A stretch of DNA of 18,673 nt from assembly GCA_021780015.1 (NCBI GenBank), contig JAJXZN010000137.1, positions 1 to 18,673 of the forward strand, written 5' to 3'. Of this stretch, positions 14,447 to 18,673 are shown one piece after another (positions within the stretch are counted from its first letter, which is position 1; each line of letters opens with the position of its first letter). Origin of the DNA: Pseudomonadota bacterium (lineage in GTDB: Bacteria; Pseudomonadota; Alphaproteobacteria; Rhizobiales; Beijerinckiaceae). Position numbers and translations under genes: made by a program. The notes under the pieces are model-generated. The model was not told the origin of the DNA. It did not search any database and worked only from the letters and a program-made list of their open reading frames with translations.

Positions 14447-16261
14447 ATGGCTGCGGCGGTTTTCATCACGCATTCCTCCCGCGATTACAAACAATCGCGC
14501 GTCGTCGTCGATATCCTCGAAAAGAACGGCATCGGCTGCTGGATTTCCGAGCGCGACATCGGCGCCGGCGACAATTATGGCGATGCGATCGTCGATGCGA
14601 TCGAGACCGCCAAAGTCATGGTGCTTGTCTTTTCCGCCAACGCCAACAATTCCGATGAGATCAAGAAGGAGATCGCGCTGGCGAGCCAGCGCAAACTCAC
14701 CGTTGTGCCGATCCGCATCGAAGATGCGACACCGAGCAAGGCTTTCCGCTACGAATTGGTCACGCGCAACTGGATCGATTGCTTCCCGGATTGGAACCAG
14801 GGCATGCAAACGCTGGTGCGGCGCGTGTCTTCGATCGTCAACGAGGCCAAGCCGCTCGAGGATATGCCCCCGCCGCGCCCGCAGCCCAAGCCGCGTCTTC
14901 AACCGGCGTGGATCGCTGCCGCGGCCGGTGTCGTCCTCGTCGCTGGCGCCGCCGCCTATGGTCTGTGGCCGCGGCCGCCGGTGACCGTCGCGATCACTCA
15001 TCACGAGGCTGGCGGCAACGTCAGCGGCCTGAATGCGGCGCTTTCGCCGGCAGAATCGGCCGCGGATACGATCGATAACAAAGCCGCCGCCAATAAGAGC
15101 GCCGCGGCCGGCGGCGACAGGGCGGATAGCGGCCGTGCGGCGCCCATGCCGGGGCCGGCACCCGCCGTTTCCGCGGCGAAACCAACGCCCATCGCGGTCG
15201 CCGATACCCAAGACGATAAGACCGCCGCAGGCGACAATGGATCGGCGGGCAATCGTCCGGCGCCGTCACCGATGCCCGCGCCTGTTGTTCCCGCCCCGAG
15301 ACCGGCACCGGTCTCACCCGCCGCCGCGCCGAAGAAGACCCAGGTCGCAGCGCTTGGCCCGGTCGTGCCTGTCCAGACGATCGCTCCGTCCGCCAAGCCA
15401 ATCTCGCGCAAACCCGTTCCGGCCGAATCCGCCGCGCCGGTCATCGGCACCAAACCGCCCCCCTACGATGTCGCGACGCCGGGCGGGCAGATCTTTCAAG
15501 AGTGCAAGGATTGCCCGCAGATGGTGGTGGTGCCGCGCGGCACGGCAATTTTGGGATCGCCGTCGGGCGAGCCGGGGCGGCAATCGAACGAAACCGCGCC
15601 GCATAGCGTGACGATCGACAAGCCTTTTGCCGTCGGCCGCTATGCGGTGACCTTCGACCAATGGGATGCCTGCGTCGCCGACGGCGGCTGCAATGGCTAT
15701 AAGCCCGACGACAACGGCTTCGGCCGCGGCAAGCGGCCGGTCATCTTCGTTTCGTGGAATGATGCCAATGCCTATGTCAATTGGCTCAAACGCAAGACCG
15801 GACAGCCCTATCGCTTGCTGAGCGAATCGGAGTGGGAATATGCGGCACGCGGCTGCACCAAAGCTGACTGTCCCGAGACGCCCTTCTGGTTCGGCGACAT
15901 CGCGCCCGACCTGGCGAATTACGATTCGCGCTATTCTTACGAAGGCAGCCCGAAGGCGGATCACGTCGTCGAAACGGTGCCGGTCGATCGCGGCAAGCCC
16001 GATCCGTTCGGGCTCACCAATATGCTGGGCAATGTCCAGCAATGGGTCGAGGATTGCTGGAATGCCGATTTGGCGGCGCCGCCGGCCGACGGCAGTGCCG
16101 TGCTCAGCGGCGATTGCGCCGACCGGGTGATCCGCGGCGGCTCCTATTCCGACAAGCCCGACGCCCTGCGCGCCTCGGCCCGGGCCTGGGATGCTGCAGA
16201 CGATCGGGAATCGCCAAATATCGGCATACGCGTCGCACGCACGCTTGCGCCGGGACGATAA
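14447..16261 (+). CDS. TIR - transmembrane - FGE-sulfatase-fold (SUMF1-like) fusion protein
   Basis: A 604-residue, four-part protein. Residues 1-135 form a TIR domain (FITHSSRD at the start, GCWISERDIGAGDNYGDAI, then SDEIKKEIALA). E75 sits where the catalytic glutamate of NAD-cleaving TIR domains lies. Residues 154-174 form one membrane helix preceded by RPQPKPR, so the TIR side should be cytoplasmic. A Pro/Ala-rich linker runs to about residue 345. From about 353 to 602 there is a formylglycine-generating-enzyme (SUMF1/PvdO) fold: FAVGRYAVTFDQWDACV, RLLSESEWEYAARG, GLTNMLGNVQQWVEDC and RVIRGGSYSDKPDALRASAR. The last motif lacks the active-site cysteines of real FGEs, so the domain may bind a ligand rather than catalyse. 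GGAGAG eight bases upstream supports the start. The caspase gene follows after 46 bases. TIR/FGE/caspase combinations are known from conflict and signalling systems; the role here is inferred. Confidence 0.88.
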   Translation: MAAAVFITHSSRDYKQSRVVVDILEKNGIGCWISERDIGAGDNYGDAIVDAIETAKVMVLVFSANANNSDEIKKEIALASQRKLTVVPIRIEDATPSKAFRYELVTRNWIDCFPDWNQGMQTLVRRVSSIVNEAKPLEDMPPPRPQPKPRLQPAWIAAAAGVVLVAGAAAYGLWPRPPVTVAITHHEAGGNVSGLNAALSPAESAADTIDNKAAANKSAAAGGDRADSGRAAPMPGPAPAVSAAKPTPIAVADTQDDKTAAGDNGSAGNRPAPSPMPAPVVPAPRPAPVSPAAAPKKTQVAALGPVVPVQTIAPSAKPISRKPVPAESAAPVIGTKPPPYDVATPGGQIFQECKDCPQMVVVPRGTAILGSPSGEPGRQSNETAPHSVTIDKPFAVGRYAVTFDQWDACVADGGCNGYKPDDNGFGRGKRPVIFVSWNDANAYVNWLKRKTGQPYRLLSESEWEYAARGCTKADCPETPFWFGDIAPDLANYDSRYSYEGSPKADHVVETVPVDRGKPDPFGLTNMLGNVQQWVEDCWNADLAAPPADGSAVLSGDCADRVIRGGSYSDKPDALRASARAWDAADDRESPNIGIRVARTLAPGR

Positions 16262-16307
16262 ACAGACAAAGTTGATTTTCGACGGGCGGCAAATTGAGAG
16301 GTTCGTG

Positions 16308-18673
16308 ATGTTGCAATTGCGAATGAGCCGGGCCGCCTGGGCGTTGGTGTTTTTTGGGCTGGCCAGTCTATGCACGCTCGCTTCGGCGGGCGGCGCGCAG
16401 GCGGAGACGCGCCGCGCCTTCGTTCTCGGCGTCCAGCGCTACGCCGACCCCAATATCCAGAGCCTGACCCGCTCGGACGCCGATGCCGAGGACATTGCCG
16501 GCGATCTGGAGGATCTCGGTTTCGACAAGAAGAACATCACGGTCGCGACCGATCTGCGGACAAAAGAAGATTTCGACAAGAAATTCCAAGCCTTTCTCAA
16601 GACGATCGAAGAGGGCGATGACGTCTTCTTCTTCTTCTCCGGCCACGGCCTGGGGGTCGAGGCGACCGGCACGAATTATCTGCTGCTCGGCAATCTGAAG
16701 AGCCTCAAGACCTATACGCGCGCGCAATTGCTCGAGGCCGACCGGCGCGACGATATTATCGCGCTGAAAATGCCGTCCTTCGAAGGCCAATACGAGACCG
16801 ACGAAATTCCGAAAGACGGCGTTTCGGCATCGGACATCATTCAGCAGATTGCCCAGAAGAAGCCCAAGGTCGCCTTCATCGTTCTCGATGCCTGCCGTTC
16901 CTTGCCGCCGGCGACGACCGATATCCGCACGCTCAAGCGCAGCGACACGTCCGGCAGCCGCCTGCTGCCCGATACCGATCTGCCGAACGGTTTTCTCGTG
17001 CTTTATTCGGCCTCGTTCGGGGAGACGGCGATCGAGAGCTTCGGCCCCGGCGACAAACGGCGGAATTCTTTGTTCACCGAAGTGCTGCGCCAGGAGATGC
17101 AGCGGCCCGGCCAGACGCTGCCGCAACTCGCCGATCGCGCCAGGCTTGTCGTGCGCGCCTATGCCGCCAAGGGCGGCTTCCAGCAGGACCCGGAACAATT
17201 CGACAATCTCGCGGGCGCCGGCGATTTCACCCTGGTCGGCTCGGTCGGCGCCGAGCGTTTCACCCTTTCGCAGCAGCAATGCGAGGGGGCTCAGGAGGAT
17301 TGGGAACAGGTCAGCCAGCGGCCGACCCGCGATGCGCTCGTACGCCACCGTCGGCGCTTTCACGATTGCCCGACGGCCGAACTTGCCCGCCGCGCCCTCG
17401 TCAATCTGATCAGCTCGCCGGGCGATAGTTCGGTGATCGCGATGCCGCTCAATCGCAATATCGACGATTGCGATCGCTTCGCCGCCGCCGATATCGATAC
17501 GGCGCGGCCGCCGGAAGTGCCGGGCATCGCGCTCGGCAAGATCGACGTCGATGCGGCCATCCCGGCCTGTCAAAAATCGATCGTCCGCAGCCCGCGCATC
17601 GCGCGCTTCCTATATAATTATGGGCGTGCCGAGGAGGCAGCAGCCAATGCGATGCGGCCGGACGATCCGGCCCGGCAGGAGAAGCTGCTCGCGGCGCACG
17701 CGGCCTTCAAGGACGCGGCCGATCGCGGCTATGTCGCGGCGCTCTACAGCCTTGCGACGCTTTACGATTACACCGAATCCGCGGATCAGGATCAGGATCA
17801 GGCCAACAAGGCTTTGATCAAGGCGGCGAACCAGGATTTTCCTGCCGCAATGTATGAGCTTGGCCTGCGCTATAAAAAGGGCCTGTTCGGCATCCAGGCG
17901 GATTTCGCGCAAGCCTATGATTGGATGGCCAAGGCTGCCGAAGCGGGCTCCGTCGGTGCGATGGTCGATGTGGCGGAATCGCTTTGGTATGGGCAAGGGG
18001 TCAGCCCCAATCCACGGCGGGCCGTCGAATGGGCGGAGCGCGCCGCCGACGCCGGCTCCGTCGATGCCAAAGTCGATCTCGGGCTCTTCTATTTCTGGGG
18101 CTATAAGATCGTGAACGACAACGGCGATGTCGACGACGCCAAAAGCGTATTGTCCGACGATTCGCTGGCGCTGCTGTGGTTCGGCCGTGCGGCGCAAGCC
18201 AACAATGCACAGGCGCAATATTATCTCGCGCTGATGATGGAAGCCGGTGACGGCCTGCCCATCGCCCAGCCGGAGATTGCGGCGCGCTATTACCGGCTCG
18301 CCGCGCATGGCGGCTACGAAGACGCCGAGATCGATCTTGCCGAGCGGCTGCGGTCCGGCCGCATCCTGGTCAATCCGGAGAATGGCGAGAACGAAGCCGT
18401 CGATCTGTTGGCGCGCGCGCTCAGCCAAGGCTCGGCCCGTGCGGCGTCCTATCTCGCGGAAATCTACCGCAACGGCGAATTCGGCAAACGCAAAGATCCC
18501 TTGAAGGCCATGCAATACGCCTATCAGGCGATCAAGCTCTCGGTCGAAGCCGATCCGACCACGGAGGACGGCGATCCGTTCTTCGAAATCGTCGCCGGGA
18601 TTCTGCTCGCCGAAATGGCCGTCAACGGAGAGGCCAACGATATCAACGGCCATTCCTTGCTCAATCCGGACGA
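16308..18673 (+). CDS. Secreted caspase-fold (C14) protease with Sel1-like repeats, 3' end beyond window
   Basis: An open frame of 788 codons with no stop before the window ends. Residues 1-32 form a signal peptide (arginines at 5 and 8, hydrophobic 9-25, AQA cleavage motif at 30-32), predicting export. A peptidase C14 caspase fold follows: RRAFVLGVQRYADPNIQSL, the DADAEDIAGDLEDLGF helix, FFFFSGHGLG with catalytic H113, and FIVLDACRS with catalytic C196. YSASFGETAIES and NSLFTEVLRQEM complete the fold near residue 270. After a middle region, from about 455 to at least 745, there are Sel1-like repeats with units such as AADRGYVAALYSLATLY, AAEAGSVGAMVDVAESLWYGQGV and AAHGGYEDAEIDLAERL, which normally mediate protein binding. 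GAGAGG six bases upstream supports ATG 16308. It is probably co-transcribed with the TIR gene. Target unknown. Confidence 0.9.
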   Translation, partial: MLQLRMSRAAWALVFFGLASLCTLASAGGAQAETRRAFVLGVQRYADPNIQSLTRSDADAEDIAGDLEDLGFDKKNITVATDLRTKEDFDKKFQAFLKTIEEGDDVFFFFSGHGLGVEATGTNYLLLGNLKSLKTYTRAQLLEADRRDDIIALKMPSFEGQYETDEIPKDGVSASDIIQQIAQKKPKVAFIVLDACRSLPPATTDIRTLKRSDTSGSRLLPDTDLPNGFLVLYSASFGETAIESFGPGDKRRNSLFTEVLRQEMQRPGQTLPQLADRARLVVRAYAAKGGFQQDPEQFDNLAGAGDFTLVGSVGAERFTLSQQQCEGAQEDWEQVSQRPTRDALVRHRRRFHDCPTAELARRALVNLISSPGDSSVIAMPLNRNIDDCDRFAAADIDTARPPEVPGIALGKIDVDAAIPACQKSIVRSPRIARFLYNYGRAEEAAANAMRPDDPARQEKLLAAHAAFKDAADRGYVAALYSLATLYDYTESADQDQDQANKALIKAANQDFPAAMYELGLRYKKGLFGIQADFAQAYDWMAKAAEAGSVGAMVDVAESLWYGQGVSPNPRRAVEWAERAADAGSVDAKVDLGLFYFWGYKIVNDNGDVDDAKSVLSDDSLALLWFGRAAQANNAQAQYYLALMMEAGDGLPIAQPEIAARYYRLAAHGGYEDAEIDLAERLRSGRILVNPENGENEAVDLLARALSQGSARAASYLAEIYRNGEFGKRKDPLKAMQYAYQAIKLSVEADPTTEDGDPFFEIVAGILLAEMAVNGEANDINGHSLLNPD

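Noticed and set aside
15314..18653. Long minus-strand open frames (15314-16375, 16368-17573, 17610-18653) opposite the TIR and caspase genes
   Set aside because: Their translations are low-complexity and rich in Arg, Gly and Ile without recognisable domains, as expected from the antisense frames of GC-rich genes. The plus strand encodes clear domains throughout.
13439..18673. Mobile or defence island boundary near the TIR/caspase genes
   Set aside because: I see no integrase, transposase, tRNA attachment site, direct repeats or obvious base-composition shift, so recent transfer is not supported by what is visible.

Overview
The window is GC-rich and gene-dense, with no rRNA, tRNA, CRISPR array, transposase or integrase that I can see. 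Its gene content (eukaryotic-type glutamine synthetase II, BluB, a perfect FNR/FixK-type box, a YceI/cytochrome b561 operon, and an intergenic palindrome of a kind I remember from Rhizobiales) points to an alphaproteobacterium, probably Hyphomicrobiales and perhaps near Beijerinckiaceae. That placement is inference; no search was run.

Left part (1-4552). The 3' end of glnII is closed by a strong intrinsic terminator. A minus-strand pair follows, a secreted cytochrome c-like protein translationally coupled to a flavin reductase. It diverges from bluB, and the roughly 100-bp gap between them holds a perfect TTGAT-N4-ATCAA palindrome. Next come an NAD(P)-binding oxidoreductase of the F420-dependent NADP reductase type and a divergent MFS transporter.

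Middle (4543-11399). A YdeP/FdhF-type molybdopterin oxidoreductase diverges from a DoxX membrane protein. DoxX converges on a minus-strand block: YceI, cytochrome b561, YceI, then a luciferase-like monooxygenase. This block has 1-nt and 14-nt gene overlaps and is preceded by a divergent LysR regulator. It looks like a redox and envelope operon with its own regulator.

Right part (11557-18673). A secreted DsbA-like thiol oxidoreductase and an FAD amine-oxidase family protein lie in tandem, followed by a four-helix DUF4239 (bestrophin-like) membrane protein. The window ends with the most unusual locus. The first gene joins a cytoplasmic TIR domain, one membrane helix, a Pro/Ala-rich linker and an FGE-sulfatase-fold domain without the catalytic cysteines. 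Forty-six bases later comes a signal-peptide-bearing caspase-fold protease with Sel1-like repeats, which runs off the window. The predicted topology puts TIR in the cytoplasm, and the FGE fold and the caspase/Sel1 protein in the periplasm. This suggests a trans-envelope signalling, stress or defence module and is the best candidate here for an undescribed system.
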